Shown here piece after piece: positions 1-9,077 of a DNA stretch of 64,000 nucleotides. The notes beneath the pieces are model-generated. The model saw nothing but the letters and a program-made list of their open reading frames with translations, was not told where the DNA came from and searched no databases. The stretch's first letter is position 1. Each line of letters starts with the position of its first letter. Made by a program: the position numbers and the translations under genes. Location: assembly GCA_044355655.1 (NCBI GenBank), contig JBIKXS010000001.1, forward strand, positions 62,001 through 126,000. The letters are read 5' to 3'. Source of the stretch: UBA3064 sp023258775. Its GTDB lineage: Bacteria > Pseudomonadota > Gammaproteobacteria > Burkholderiales > Burkholderiaceae_E.

Positions 1-2
1 TA

Positions 3-1904
3 GGTGTTCGTGGCATCGCAAGAGAGCTTGCAGCACTTAGTGGTGCTGCGCTTTTGCCAGCGCCAGAGGTCTATATTCAAGCCGAACTTTCTGATCGATT
101 GCCGGTCCGTATCGAGGCCCCCGACTTATGCGGTCGTTTTTGCGGGCGAGTCATCCGAGGCGTTAATGCCAGAGCAAAAACACCTGTGTGGATGAAAGAA
201 AGGCTAGAGCGCGCAGGGCAGCGAAGCATCTCGGCACTCGTCGACATATCAAATTACGTGATGCTCGAGCTTTCGCGGCCAACACACGTTTTTGATCTTG
301 ACAAGATCCAGGGTGCACTTACTGTACGTTGGGCGAGACGGGGCGAACATTTAAAGCTGCTTAATGGCAACACGATTGAGCTCGATGAGACCGTAGGTGT
401 TATTGCCGACGAGAAGGCTATCGAAAGTCTCGCCGGGATCATGGGCGGCGACGTCACCGCGGTTTCAGATGACACCAGTAATATTTACGTCGAGGCTGCG
501 TTTTGGTGGCCACAAGCGATAGCAGGGCGCGCTAGGCGTTATAACTTTTCAACTGATGCTGGACACCGGTTTGAGCGTGGCGTTGACGCCCACACGACGG
601 CTAGCGAACTCGACTACCTGTGTTCGATGATTCTTGAAATTTGTGGTGGAAAGGCCGGTCCGCTCGATGATCAAATCATCGACATGCCCGAGCGAAAACC
701 TGTTCAAATGCGTCTAAATCGTGCAAGAAAAGTCTCAGGAATTGACTTAAGCATGGATGAGATTTCGAATGCATTCAAGCGACTCGGCATGGCGTATCAA
801 TGGCTTGAATATCCGCAAGGCCCCGTTATTGAAGTTCAACCACCAAGCTATCGTTTCGATCTTCAAATTGAAGAGGACTTGATCGAGGAGGTTGTGAGGC
901 TTTGGGGTTTTGAGCGATTACCACAGCGTCCGCCGAAAGCGAGCGCTGTGATGCGCGAAGCGGCTGAAACCACGAGAAGTCTGCTCGAGATCAAATCCAT
1001 CATCGCTGCTCGAGGGTATCAGGAAGTTATTAACTATAGCTTTGTTTCATCGTCTATGGATGAGCGTGTTTCAGGTCAAAAGGGCATCAAGCTCCTCAAC
1101 CCAATAGCGTCAAATCTAGATGTCATGCGAACAAGTCTTGTAACCGGTTTGATTGAGAGCCTGCGTTTCAATCTGAATCGTAAAGCTGAGCGTGTGCGAC
1201 TTTTTGAATGTGGCCGAGTTTTTCACAAACGGCCTGATGCAGCGGAAGACTTGCTCGAAGTCGCAGGTATTCGTCAGCCAGTTCGAGTAGCACTTCTCGC
1301 CTATGGTTCACGTTACGACGATAATTGGTCCGATCCCAAGCGCCTTGTCGATTTTTTTGATCTCAAAGGCGATATCGAATCCTTGATTAAGGCAGCGTCG
1401 TTTCGATGTCGAAGGCCTGAGGCGGCCGAACCTTTTCCGCCTTGCCTGCATCCCACTCAAAGTGCCTTCCTTGAAATTGCAGGGCAGACGGCTGGCTGGA
1501 TTGGTGTTTTACATCCGGCGCTGCAGCAAACGCTTGAACTTGCGTATGCCCCCGTTATTGCTGAACTTGCGCTTTGGGCGCTTGCCGATAAGTCGATGCC
1601 TAAGCCGCAAGCACCTTCTAAGTTTCCACCTGTTTTGCGTGATCTTGCCTTCGTGGTTGATCAAGATCTATCCTCGGAAAGCTTGCTAACCCAACTCAAG
1701 GCGCTGGGTGGGGATTGCTTGATCAACCTGAGCCTGTTTGATGAATATCGAGGCAAAGGGTTGAAAGAAAACGAGAAAAGTCTTGCATTCCGCTTGCGTT
1801 TTCAAGATACTGAGCGAACGCTTGAGGAAACAGAGGTTCAAACCCTGATCCAGCAAATGGTCGACGCTGTGGCGTCCTCGTGCAAGGCCCGCCTTAGAAG
1901 CTAA
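3..1904 (+). CDS. pheT: Phenylalanine--tRNA ligase beta subunit (5' end outside window)
   Basis: Beta subunit of the heterotetrameric phenylalanyl-tRNA synthetase, which charges tRNA-Phe in the cytoplasm. The frame is open from the window edge, and the visible 633 residues start in the typical VRGIARELAALSG stretch, so roughly the first 150-170 residues of an ~800-residue protein are missing. The B3/B4 editing domain (FDLDKI, GIMGGD, RFERGVD), the B5 domain (near IDLSMDEI, EEDLIEEVVRLWGFERLP) and the C-terminal FDX-ACB tRNA-binding domain (KFPPVLRDLAFVVD, FDEYRGKGL) follow in order. The ATG at 54 is internal and not the true start. ihfA follows after 24 bp, the usual proteobacterial pheST-ihfA arrangement. 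Confidence 0.96.
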   Translation, partial: GVRGIARELAALSGAALLPAPEVYIQAELSDRLPVRIEAPDLCGRFCGRVIRGVNARAKTPVWMKERLERAGQRSISALVDISNYVMLELSRPTHVFDLDKIQGALTVRWARRGEHLKLLNGNTIELDETVGVIADEKAIESLAGIMGGDVTAVSDDTSNIYVEAAFWWPQAIAGRARRYNFSTDAGHRFERGVDAHTTASELDYLCSMILEICGGKAGPLDDQIIDMPERKPVQMRLNRARKVSGIDLSMDEISNAFKRLGMAYQWLEYPQGPVIEVQPPSYRFDLQIEEDLIEEVVRLWGFERLPQRPPKASAVMREAAETTRSLLEIKSIIAARGYQEVINYSFVSSSMDERVSGQKGIKLLNPIASNLDVMRTSLVTGLIESLRFNLNRKAERVRLFECGRVFHKRPDAAEDLLEVAGIRQPVRVALLAYGSRYDDNWSDPKRLVDFFDLKGDIESLIKAASFRCRRPEAAEPFPPCLHPTQSAFLEIAGQTAGWIGVLHPALQQTLELAYAPVIAELALWALADKSMPKPQAPSKFPPVLRDLAFVVDQDLSSESLLTQLKALGGDCLINLSLFDEYRGKGLKENEKSLAFRLRFQDTERTLEETEVQTLIQQMVDAVASSCKARLRS

Positions 1905-1928
1905 TGCGTAGAAATCCCGGACAAAACG

Positions 1929-2267
1929 ATGATGCAAGCCTTTGACGAAAGCGCGACTCTGACTAAAGCCGAACTTGCTGAAATGCTTTTTGAGCGCGTT
2001 GGTTTAAACAAGCGTGAATCTAAAGATTTAGTTGACTTGTTTTTCCAAGAAGTCAGTGATGCCCTTGCGACAGGTTTGTCAGTCAAACTTTCGGGTTTTG
2101 GGAATTTTCAGCTCCGCGATAAGCCCCAACGTCCAGGGCGAAATCCCAAGACAGGTGAGGTGATACCAATTTCAGCGCGTCGGGTCGTTACATTTCATGC
2201 AAGTCAAAAGCTGAAAGCGCAAATTGATTCCGGACAATTTGTGCCTGCTAAGGGCAGCGAGCTTTAG
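1929..2267 (+). CDS. ihfA: Integration host factor subunit alpha
   Basis: DNA-bending nucleoid protein that pairs with IhfB. At 112 residues it has the normal size. The HU/IHF fold is clear: helical start (TKAELAEMLFERVGLNKRESKDLVDLFF), the conserved KLSGFGNFQLRDK strand and the flexible DNA-gripping arm GRNPKTGEVIPISARRVV. Two adjacent Met codons open the frame (ATGATG), so the start could be 3 bp later. It lies directly behind pheT and 11 bp before the MerR gene and is probably co-transcribed with both. Confidence 0.95.
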   Translation: MMQAFDESATLTKAELAEMLFERVGLNKRESKDLVDLFFQEVSDALATGLSVKLSGFGNFQLRDKPQRPGRNPKTGEVIPISARRVVTFHASQKLKAQIDSGQFVPAKGSEL

Positions 2268-2278
2268 GAGCCGGCGCA

Positions 2279-3007
2279 ATGAGTCAGGAAGACGCTAGCG
2301 CCAATTTGAAGACACGCGGTATGGTTGATCAGCTGCTGCCGCCGATCCCAGCGAAGCGATACTTTACGATTGGTGAAGTTAGTGAATTGTGTGCTGTCAA
2401 GCCGCATGTGTTGCGCTATTGGGAGCAGGAGTTCACGCAACTGCGTCCTATGAAGCGCCGCGGTAACCGTCGCTATTACCAGCACCACGAAGTACTGTTA
2501 ATTCGCAAGATCCGTGAATTACTTTATGACGAAGGCTTCACGATTCAAGGCGCGAGAATGCGTTTAGCGGGTCGACAAACAATTTCCAACCTTCAAGCTG
2601 AGGCTGCAGCAACCGCGAGGGTGCAGCTTCATGAGCAACAAAACAAAGATCAAGCAGCAGATGAGGCTAGGCGCCTGAATTTTGCTCAAGAACTCACAAC
2701 AGGCAGGCTTGAACTGCAGGCTAGCGCTGCAAGTGCCCCGCCGAGCAAGGCGAATTCGAATCCAGGCTCCAATCTTCATGCGGATCTGGGAGCAGACAAA
2801 GTGCTAACTGAGGTCTTTGACAAAGCCCAGGCTTCGGAGGAAGAGAAACCGCTCAACACGTTGACGGCCAACGCTGCGCTTGCTGATTTACAGCATGTGA
2901 CTGACACCCAGGCAAGTTTGTCAGCATCTGATCCGCTGAGCCCGATGGTCGTGGAACAGTTGAAGTTCGAACTCAACGAAGCACTTCGCCTGTTGTCGAT
3001 AGCTTGA
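2279..3007 (+). CDS. MerR family transcriptional regulator
   Basis: Probable DNA-binding regulator of 242 residues. Residues about 29-95 form a MerR winged helix-turn-helix (YFTIGEVSELCAVKPHVLRYWEQEF, then RRGNRRYYQHHEVLLIRKIRELL). The remainder is an Ala/Gln/Glu-rich region with no metal-binding or ligand domain that I can recognise. MerR proteins in this position behind pheT-ihfA and before tRNA-Pro are common in betaproteobacteria, and their targets are generally uncharacterised. No effector can be inferred from sequence. The 3' end carries the -10 element of the following tRNA gene. Confidence 0.85.
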   Translation: MSQEDASANLKTRGMVDQLLPPIPAKRYFTIGEVSELCAVKPHVLRYWEQEFTQLRPMKRRGNRRYYQHHEVLLIRKIRELLYDEGFTIQGARMRLAGRQTISNLQAEAAATARVQLHEQQNKDQAADEARRLNFAQELTTGRLELQASAASAPPSKANSNPGSNLHADLGADKVLTEVFDKAQASEEEKPLNTLTANAALADLQHVTDTQASLSASDPLSPMVVEQLKFELNEALRLLSIA

Positions 3008-3013
3008 TATACT
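3008..3013 (+). promoter_or_regulatory. Candidate -10 box of the tRNA-Pro gene
   Basis: TATACT sits 9 bp before the mature 5' end of tRNA-Pro, a good distance for a tRNA promoter. The matching -35 is weak (TTCGCC at 2985-2990, 17-bp spacer), so the tRNA may also be read through from the MerR gene. Confidence 0.4.
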
Positions 3014-3020
3014 TGAAAGC

Positions 3021-3099
<79 letters not shown>

Positions 3100-3103
3100 A
3101 GCA

Positions 3104-3143
3104 ATAAAGAAAAAGCCAATCATCCGATTGGCTTTTTCTTTAT
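3104..3143 (+). terminator. Rho-independent terminator after tRNA-Pro (bidirectional form)
   Basis: Perfect 18-bp inverted repeat (3104-3121 and 3126-3143) around the loop ATCC. The stem has an A-rich 5' side and a T-rich 3' side (AAAGCCAATC / GATTGGCTTT), so it can work on both strands and separates tRNA-Pro from the convergent amidase gene. Confidence 0.9.
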
Positions 3144-3173
3144 CACGCTACCCACTGCCTTATGCCTTGCTGC

Positions 3174-3197
3174 GCGAAGCATTTTGCAATGCTTCGC
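3174..3197. repeat. Perfect hairpin GCGAAGCATT/AATGCTTCGC
   Basis: 10-bp arms at 3174-3183 and 3188-3197 around TTGC. It has no flanking T-run, so it is not a classical terminator. It lies in the 138-bp spacer between the tRNA-Pro terminator and the amidase stop, and its right arm is part of the repeated 21-mer described separately. Confidence 0.75.
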
Positions 3198-3247
3198 TAT
3201 GCTTATTGCTGTGCTGCGTTATGTTCTTTGCAATGCTTCGCTATGCT
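3183..3247. repeat. 21-bp direct repeat, 44 bp apart, in a degenerate repeat tract
   Basis: TTTGCAATGCTTCGCTATGCT occurs identically at 3183-3203 and 3227-3247. The sequence between and after the copies (GCTGTGCTGCGTTATGTTC; GCAATGTGCTACGCTC) looks like diverged half-units, suggesting a decayed ~22-bp minisatellite. Predicted reading frames across it are repetitive and not believable as genes. Confidence 0.75.
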
Positions 3248-3281
3248 CGTTGCCGTGATGCAATGTGCTACGCTCTTTTCT

Positions 3282-4724
3282 CTAATGTGCCACAAAAACG
3301 TCAGGTCGCTGAACCGAGCGTATCGACTCGAGGGCTCTTGCGGCCCGAAGGACGAGTGCATCGCCGAACATGGGTCCTACAAGCTGAACACCTATTGGCA
3401 AACCTTGGTGGTTAAGACACCAGGGAAAGCTGATCGCAGGCTGTTGCGAGAGGTTGAAGGGGAAACTATAGGGCGTCCATCCAAGCATTGTTTGAGCATC
3501 ATACGAAGGCGCGCTACCAGCCTGCCTGATGTCAAAGGCACAAATGGCGGTTGACGGGGTAAGGATAAGGTCATATCGCGTCATGAACTGCCTTAGCGTA
3601 GAGCCAAGCACGCCGCGACGCTGATTGAAGTCATGAATTTGCGCGAGCGAAATTTCAAGGCCTAAAGCCGCTTCAGAGCGAAAGTCCGGATCAGTGACTT
3701 GGCGTTGCCCATCAGATAAGCCGCGCCACAAATTTGCAGCGCCAGCAACCCAAAGACCGAAACTGATGTCGAGCGAATCCTCAATGCCAGGATCGACCGC
3801 CTCCACGACTGCACCCAAGGATTCAAGTGCGATCGCGGTCTCTTTAACCGCAAGTTCGATCTCAGGATCGAGTTGCTTGACGTAACCCAACCTTGGCGAA
3901 TAAGCAACCCGCAATCCAGCAATACCGTCATTAAGTCCAATCGTGTAGTCGCTTGCATCCGGCGGAAGCGCCGTCCAATCGCGCGCATCGGCTTGTTTCA
4001 TCACATTCATGGCGAGTGCGCAGTCAACAACACTCATGCTGTGCGGCCCCAAATGAGCTACTGAGCCAAATGGTGATAAAGGATAGGCAGGGATCCGACC
4101 GAATGAGGGTTTGAATCCGACGTTACCGCAAAAGGCTGCAGGAATACGCACTGAGCCTGCGCCGTCGGTACCAACGCCAAGCGGCCCCAAACCCGCAGCC
4201 ACGGCAGCGGCCGCACCGCCTGAGGAACCCCCTGGGGTCTTGTCAAGACGCCAAGGGTTTCTCGTGATGCCGGTAAGGGGTGAGTTGGTTTCACCCTTAC
4301 ATCCAAATTCCGGCGTTGTTGTCTTTCCAAACAAAATAGCACCAGCTTCGCGCAAACGCGCGGTCACTGGCGCATCAATCGTCCACGCTTGCTGAGGGTC
4401 GACTGTTTTTGAACCTCGAAGTGTTGGCCAGTCTTTGGTGAGGACTAAGTCCTTGATACTCACCGGAATGCCCTCAAGCGCACAAGGACGCCGCACTGAG
4501 CCTGGTCCTGCCAGCCTATGCTTGCGCCAAGCAAGCCATCGCGCTTCGCTTTCATGAGCGCTTGCCATCGCTTTTTGCTCATCAACTAAACAAAACGCAT
4601 TAAGCGATGGGTTAAGTTGCTCGATTCGCTTGAGCATCTCACGCGTCGTTTCAACAGGTGATGCCTGCCCACTCTCGTAAAGTGAGAGCAAAACATGGGC
4701 GGGCTGCTCAGCAAGTTTTGTCAT
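3282..4724 (-). CDS. Amidase signature family hydrolase
   Basis: Hydrolyses an amide bond with a Ser-cisSer-Lys triad; the substrate cannot be told from sequence. Of 480 residues, the lysine lies in GIPVSIKD, the glycine/serine-rich signature in TPGGSSGGAAAAVAAG, and GTDGAGSVRIPAAFCG follows. GatA-like and aryl-acylamidase-like members share these features. There is no gatC or gatB next to it, so it is unlikely to be the tRNA amidotransferase subunit. The ATG at 4724 is preferred over 4730 because GGAG then lies 6 bp upstream. It is last in the minus-strand run mdh-prpB-prpC-secreted protein-acnA, 68 bp behind acnA. Confidence 0.85.
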   Translation of the reverse strand: MTKLAEQPAHVLLSLYESGQASPVETTREMLKRIEQLNPSLNAFCLVDEQKAMASAHESEARWLAWRKHRLAGPGSVRRPCALEGIPVSIKDLVLTKDWPTLRGSKTVDPQQAWTIDAPVTARLREAGAILFGKTTTPEFGCKGETNSPLTGITRNPWRLDKTPGGSSGGAAAAVAAGLGPLGVGTDGAGSVRIPAAFCGNVGFKPSFGRIPAYPLSPFGSVAHLGPHSMSVVDCALAMNVMKQADARDWTALPPDASDYTIGLNDGIAGLRVAYSPRLGYVKQLDPEIELAVKETAIALESLGAVVEAVDPGIEDSLDISFGLWVAGAANLWRGLSDGQRQVTDPDFRSEAALGLEISLAQIHDFNQRRGVLGSTLRQFMTRYDLILTPSTAICAFDIRQAGSAPSYDAQTMLGWTPYSFPFNLSQQPAISFPWCLNHQGLPIGVQLVGPMFGDALVLRAARALESIRSVQRPDVFVAH

Positions 4725-4792
4725 ACCCATCTCCGCTTGACGTAAGACTGCGGGCCGAATCAGGCTAAAGCCAGGTCCAGGCTTAGCAAGAC

Positions 4793-7504
4793 TTAGGCTG
4801 CTGAAAGCAGGTCTCGCAATACATAGGGCAGAATCCCACCGTGCAAGAAGTAATCAACTTCAATGGCTGTGTCGATGCGCGAAAGCAGGGTGACTTTGCT
4901 GCTGCTGCCATCCTGACGATGAACCACAAGCACAATATCTTGCTGAGGCTTGAGCTTTGCCGGGATTTCGAGATCGAAGCGTTCGTCACCTTGAAGACCA
5001 AGCGATTGCCAGGAGTCGCTGCCCTTAAACTGTAGCGGGAGCACGCCCATGCCGACAAGGTTTGAACGGTGTATCCTTTCGAAGCTACGCGCAACAACCG
5101 CTTTCACGCCGAGCAATTGCGTGCCTTTCGCGGCCCAATCGCGTGATGATCCAGTGCCGTACTCTTCACCGCCAAAAATCACGGTTGGTGTTTGTTCCGC
5201 GATGTAACGCATGGCAGCGTCATAAATCGACAATGTTTCGCCGCTAGGCTGGTGAATAGTGATCCCCCCCTCAAGCCTTGAACCGTCGGGTTTGGCAGGG
5301 ATCATCAGATTTTTGATGCGCACATTGGCAAAGGTACCGCGCATCATCACTTCGTGATTGCCCCGACGCGAACCGTAGCTATTAAAGTCCGCTTTGGCCA
5401 CGCCATTCGCGAGTAACCACTGGCCAGCAGGCGAACTTTCCTTAATTGAACCAGCCGGCGATATATGGTCTGTTGTGATTGAGTCGCCAAAAAGGCCCAA
5501 TGCCCGAGCACCCCGAATAGCGCTTGTTTGGTCGGAGGCTTGCATACCGAAATCATCGAAAAAAGGTGGCTTGGCAATATAGGTCGATGTTGGCCAGTCG
5601 TAGACCTGACCCTTTACGCCTTTGACTTTCTCCCAGAGCTTGCCGGGGTTTGATTTAACCTGCGCATAGTTTTCTCGGAAAACCTTGGGGTTCATGGCAT
5701 GCTTCATTAAGCGATGGACCTCGTCTGAGCTTGGCCATATATCGCCCAGGTAAGTCGCTTTGCCGCCTTTGCCGTGCCCAACAGGCTCTGTCATCAAATC
5801 CTTGGTCACGTTGCCAGCGATCGCGTAGGCTACGACAAGCGGCGGAGAAGCAAGGAAGTTTGCCTTTAGATTGGGATGAATCCTTGCTTCAAAATTGCGA
5901 TTACCAGAAAGAACAGCAGCACAAATTAGATCGTTCTTGGTAATCGCTTCGTTGATTTCTGGTGTGAGATCGCCAGCATTACCGATACAAGTTGTACAAC
6001 CATAGGCTGCTACGTTAAACCCAAGCTTCTCAAGGTAGGCTAGCAAGCCTGCTTTTTCGAGGTATTCAGTAACCACCCGCGAACCTGGTGCAAGCGAGGT
6101 TTTGATATGTTTTGGAACAGTTAAACCAGCCTCAACGGCCTTTTTGGCAAGCAATCCTGCTGCTAGCAATACACCTGGGTTAGAGGTGTTTGTACACGAG
6201 GTTATTGCTGCAATCAGAACATCGCCATTGCGAATTGTTGCCTTGCCTGCAGAAAAATCCTGATTGAGTTTTGCGGCTGCCTGGTTAAATCCATTTTCTG
6301 AAGTTGGTTTAGAAAATAGATCGGCAAAGGTCTCTTTCACCTGACCAAGCTCAATGCGGTCCTGAGGACGTTTGGGGCCTGCCAATGAGGGTGCAACAGT
6401 ACCGAGATCAAGCTTAAGCAACTTGGTGAATTCAATGCTTTTCGCATCCGACACACCAAAGAGTTCTTGCGCTTTAAAGTAGGCCTCAAAGGCGGCGATT
6501 TCATCGTTGCTACGACCTGTGCCAACGAAATACTCAATTGTTTTCTCGTCGACCGGGAAGAATCCCATGGTTGCGCCGTACTCAGGCGCCATGTTGGCTA
6601 TCGTTGCTCGGTCAGGTAGCGCTAGCGTGCGGGTGCCTTCGCCACAAAACTCAACAAACTTGCCAACTACCTTTTCCTTGCGAAGCATTTCAGTGATGCT
6701 AAGCACAAGATCAGTGGCTGTAACACCTTCGCGAAGACTGCCCGTTAGTTCAACGCCAATCACATCCGGCGTGAGGAAATAAACCGGTTGTCCGAGCATC
6801 CCCGCCTCGGCCTCAATACCGCCAACCCCCCAACCAACAACGCCAATGCCGTTGATCATCGTGGTGTGGCTATCGGTACCTACAAGTGTATCTGGGTAAA
6901 AAACGTTGTGCTTGCCAGATGCTTTATGGTGAACACCACGTGCAAGGTACTCAAGGTTTACCTGGTGAACAATGCCAAATCCAGGGGGAACGACACCAAA
7001 GGTGTCAAAGGCATTCATACCCCATTTCATGAATTGATAACGTTCTTTATTTCGAGAAAACTCAAGTTTCATATTGAGATCAAGCGCTTTGCCAGTGCCA
7101 AAGTGGTCGATCATCACCGAGTGGTCAACGACCAGATCAACCGGCACCAAAGGCTCGATCGTCTTTGGATCTTTGCCCATGCCTGAGGCGACATTGCGCA
7201 TTGCGGCCAGATCTGCAAGAAGCGGCACGCCTGTGAAGTCTTGTAAAACAACTCTTGCAACCACAAAAGGAATTTCAGCGCTTCTAGCAGCGCGAGGCTT
7301 CCACCCTGCTAGCTGTTTCACATGTTGCTCAGTGACTTTCTTACCGTCGCAATTGCGAAGTACTGATTCCAGCACAATGCGGATCGAAACCGGCAAACGG
7401 GATAAATCCTTACCAAGTTGTTCGCCAAGTGCTTTGAGCGAATAGTAATGGCCTGACTTCTTGCCAAATTTGAAGGACTTGAGTGTCTTGAATGGATCGC
7501 TCAT
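4793..7504 (-). CDS. acnA: Aconitate hydratase A
   Basis: Isomerises citrate to isocitrate in the TCA cycle and may also act on methylaconitate/methylisocitrate. At 903 residues it matches the AcnA/IRP type, not the shorter AcnD. Cluster ligands are visible as Cys437 (SCTNTSNP), Cys503 and Cys506 (GCTTCIGN). Other family hallmarks are GTDSHTTMINGIGVVGWGVGGIEAE and the C-terminal swivel-domain FGGEEYGTGSSRDWAAKG. AAGGA lies 7 bp before the ATG. It follows the MliC-like gene by 17 bp and belongs to the mdh-prpBC minus-strand group. No acnD or prpF is present, so this enzyme may serve both cycles here; that is inference. Confidence 0.95.
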   Translation of the reverse strand: MSDPFKTLKSFKFGKKSGHYYSLKALGEQLGKDLSRLPVSIRIVLESVLRNCDGKKVTEQHVKQLAGWKPRAARSAEIPFVVARVVLQDFTGVPLLADLAAMRNVASGMGKDPKTIEPLVPVDLVVDHSVMIDHFGTGKALDLNMKLEFSRNKERYQFMKWGMNAFDTFGVVPPGFGIVHQVNLEYLARGVHHKASGKHNVFYPDTLVGTDSHTTMINGIGVVGWGVGGIEAEAGMLGQPVYFLTPDVIGVELTGSLREGVTATDLVLSITEMLRKEKVVGKFVEFCGEGTRTLALPDRATIANMAPEYGATMGFFPVDEKTIEYFVGTGRSNDEIAAFEAYFKAQELFGVSDAKSIEFTKLLKLDLGTVAPSLAGPKRPQDRIELGQVKETFADLFSKPTSENGFNQAAAKLNQDFSAGKATIRNGDVLIAAITSCTNTSNPGVLLAAGLLAKKAVEAGLTVPKHIKTSLAPGSRVVTEYLEKAGLLAYLEKLGFNVAAYGCTTCIGNAGDLTPEINEAITKNDLICAAVLSGNRNFEARIHPNLKANFLASPPLVVAYAIAGNVTKDLMTEPVGHGKGGKATYLGDIWPSSDEVHRLMKHAMNPKVFRENYAQVKSNPGKLWEKVKGVKGQVYDWPTSTYIAKPPFFDDFGMQASDQTSAIRGARALGLFGDSITTDHISPAGSIKESSPAGQWLLANGVAKADFNSYGSRRGNHEVMMRGTFANVRIKNLMIPAKPDGSRLEGGITIHQPSGETLSIYDAAMRYIAEQTPTVIFGGEEYGTGSSRDWAAKGTQLLGVKAVVARSFERIHRSNLVGMGVLPLQFKGSDSWQSLGLQGDERFDLEIPAKLKPQQDIVLVVHRQDGSSSKVTLLSRIDTAIEVDYFLHGGILPYVLRDLLSAA

Positions 7505-7521
7505 ATTGGGTTCCTTATGAA

Positions 7522-7887
7522 CTAGAGTTTGCAGTCGTTGGCCAATTGAAGCCCGAGCTTGGAATCGAGCAGCATTGATTTTGAAGGAATCTTGATCCAG
7601 GTGATACCGCTACGATTTTCCTGGTACCTGACCGCACCGGTTGCCGTATCCACTGCAAAGAGCAAGTGATCTTTGCCCTTGAATTGAATCACAATGGACC
7701 CTCGGTCAGGCGCGATATTTTTGACAATTATTTGTGCACCTTGATGACAACGGTAAAGACCGGCCTGAACAGCATCTGTTCGTGTAACGTCGTGAACATC
7801 ACTGGCCTTAGCAGGCAGACCGATCGTCAACACAATCGTAAGCCAGGCTGTCGCGCAGCGAGCAAGTGCTAATCGGCCATCTGCCAT
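7522..7887 (-). CDS. Small secreted protein, MliC/lysozyme-inhibitor-like
   Basis: About 121 residues with a cleavable signal peptide (CATAWLTIVLTIGLPAKA) and a mature domain holding two cysteines (YRCHQG near the start, NDCKL at the end). The layout YxC-beta strands-TGAVRYxxNxxGITW-C resembles the MliC/PliC family of periplasmic lysozyme inhibitors, where a disulfide joins the first and last strands. The resemblance is by motif only. The ATG at 7887 is preferred over a GTG at 7905 because a weak AAGAGA precedes it. It lies between prpC (26 bp from this start) and acnA (17 bp), clearly in the same transcript. Confidence 0.6.
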   Translation of the reverse strand: MADGRLALARCATAWLTIVLTIGLPAKASDVHDVTRTDAVQAGLYRCHQGAQIIVKNIAPDRGSIVIQFKGKDHLLFAVDTATGAVRYQENRSGITWIKIPSKSMLLDSKLGLQLANDCKL

Positions 7888-7913
7888 GCGCTGTCTCTTA
7901 ACCACTATTGCGC

Positions 7914-9077
7914 CTACTTGCGCGCTGCAAGTGGGATAAAGGTTTGATCCTCTGGCCCGATATAGTTCGCCGATGGACGGATGATCTTATTGTCGATCCG
8001 TTGTTCGATCACATGTGCCGCCCAACCTGAAGTTCTGGAAATGACAAATAGCGGCGTAAACATCGAGGTTGGAACGCCCATCATATGGTACGAGACTGCC
8101 GAGAACCAGTCTAAATTTGGGAACATTTTTTTCGCATCCCACATCACAGATTCAAGCCGTTCCGCGATCCCAAACATTTTCATATCGCCAGCATGACTCG
8201 AAAGCCGTCTGGCAACTTCCTTAATCACTTTGTTTCGCGGATCTGAAATGGTGTACACCGGATGTCCAAAGCCAATAACCACTTCCTTCGCCTCGACACG
8301 TCGTCGGATGTCGGTTTCAGCTTCGTCAGGAGTTTCATAGCGCTTTTGTACTTCGAATGCAACCTCATTTGCTCCACCATGCTTAGGACCTCGTAAGGCA
8401 CCAATCCCACCTGCAATGGCTGAGTACATATCTGAACCAGTGCCCGCAATGACACGACAGGCGAAGGTTGAGGCGTTGTATTCATGCTCGGCGTAAAGAT
8501 TCAGGCTTGTATGCATTGCTCGCACCCATAACTCATCGGGGGACTTGCCATGCAACAAATGCAAAAAGTGAGCAGCGATTGAATCGTCTTGGGTCTCGAG
8601 CTCAATTCTGCGACCATTGATCGCATAGTGATACCAATAAAGCAGCACTGACCCAAGATTTGCCATCAGTCGATCAGCAATGTCACGAGCACCCGGGGTA
8701 TTGTGATCGTCCTTCTCTGGTAAAACGCATCCGAGGGCGGATACACCGGTACGCATGACATCCATAGGATGACTACCCGCGGGGAGCGACTCCAGAATCG
8801 TCTTCACCGCTGCTGGTAATCCGCGCAGCGCTTTGAGCTTATTTTTATAACCATACAGCTCGGCACGGTTAGGCAGCTTGCCATGAACAAGCAGGTACGC
8901 GACCTCTTCAAATTCAGCCTGCTCAGCAATATCGAGAATGTCATACCCCCGATAATGCAAATCATTTCCTGTTCGGCCTACAGTACAAAGTGCGGTGTTG
9001 CCGGCTGTAACGCCTGAAAGGGCAACAGATTTCTTTGGCTTGATGGCTGGGGTGCTGGCCACGGTACTTTCACTCAT
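7914..9077 (-). CDS. prpC: 2-methylcitrate synthase
   Basis: Condenses propionyl-CoA and oxaloacetate to 2-methylcitrate. At 387 residues it is much shorter than the gltA product in this window. Active-site signatures are EHEYNASTFACR, GGIGALRGPKHGGAN and GFGHPVYTISDPRN, the last typical of PrpC rather than GltA. Asp lies in LDWFSAVSYH. The stop of prpB and this ATG overlap as TGATG, with AAAGGA upstream, so a TTG at 9080 is less likely. Translation is probably coupled to prpB. Confidence 0.93.
   Translation of the reverse strand: MSESTVASTPAIKPKKSVALSGVTAGNTALCTVGRTGNDLHYRGYDILDIAEQAEFEEVAYLLVHGKLPNRAELYGYKNKLKALRGLPAAVKTILESLPAGSHPMDVMRTGVSALGCVLPEKDDHNTPGARDIADRLMANLGSVLLYWYHYAINGRRIELETQDDSIAAHFLHLLHGKSPDELWVRAMHTSLNLYAEHEYNASTFACRVIAGTGSDMYSAIAGGIGALRGPKHGGANEVAFEVQKRYETPDEAETDIRRRVEAKEVVIGFGHPVYTISDPRNKVIKEVARRLSSHAGDMKMFGIAERLESVMWDAKKMFPNLDWFSAVSYHMMGVPTSMFTPLFVISRTSGWAAHVIEQRIDNKIIRPSANYIGPEDQTFIPLAARK

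Noticed and set aside
3282..4724. GatA subunit of aspartyl/glutamyl-tRNA amidotransferase
   Set aside because: The amidase signature is shared, but gatB and gatC are not adjacent and the N-terminal and C-terminal parts do not read like GatA.
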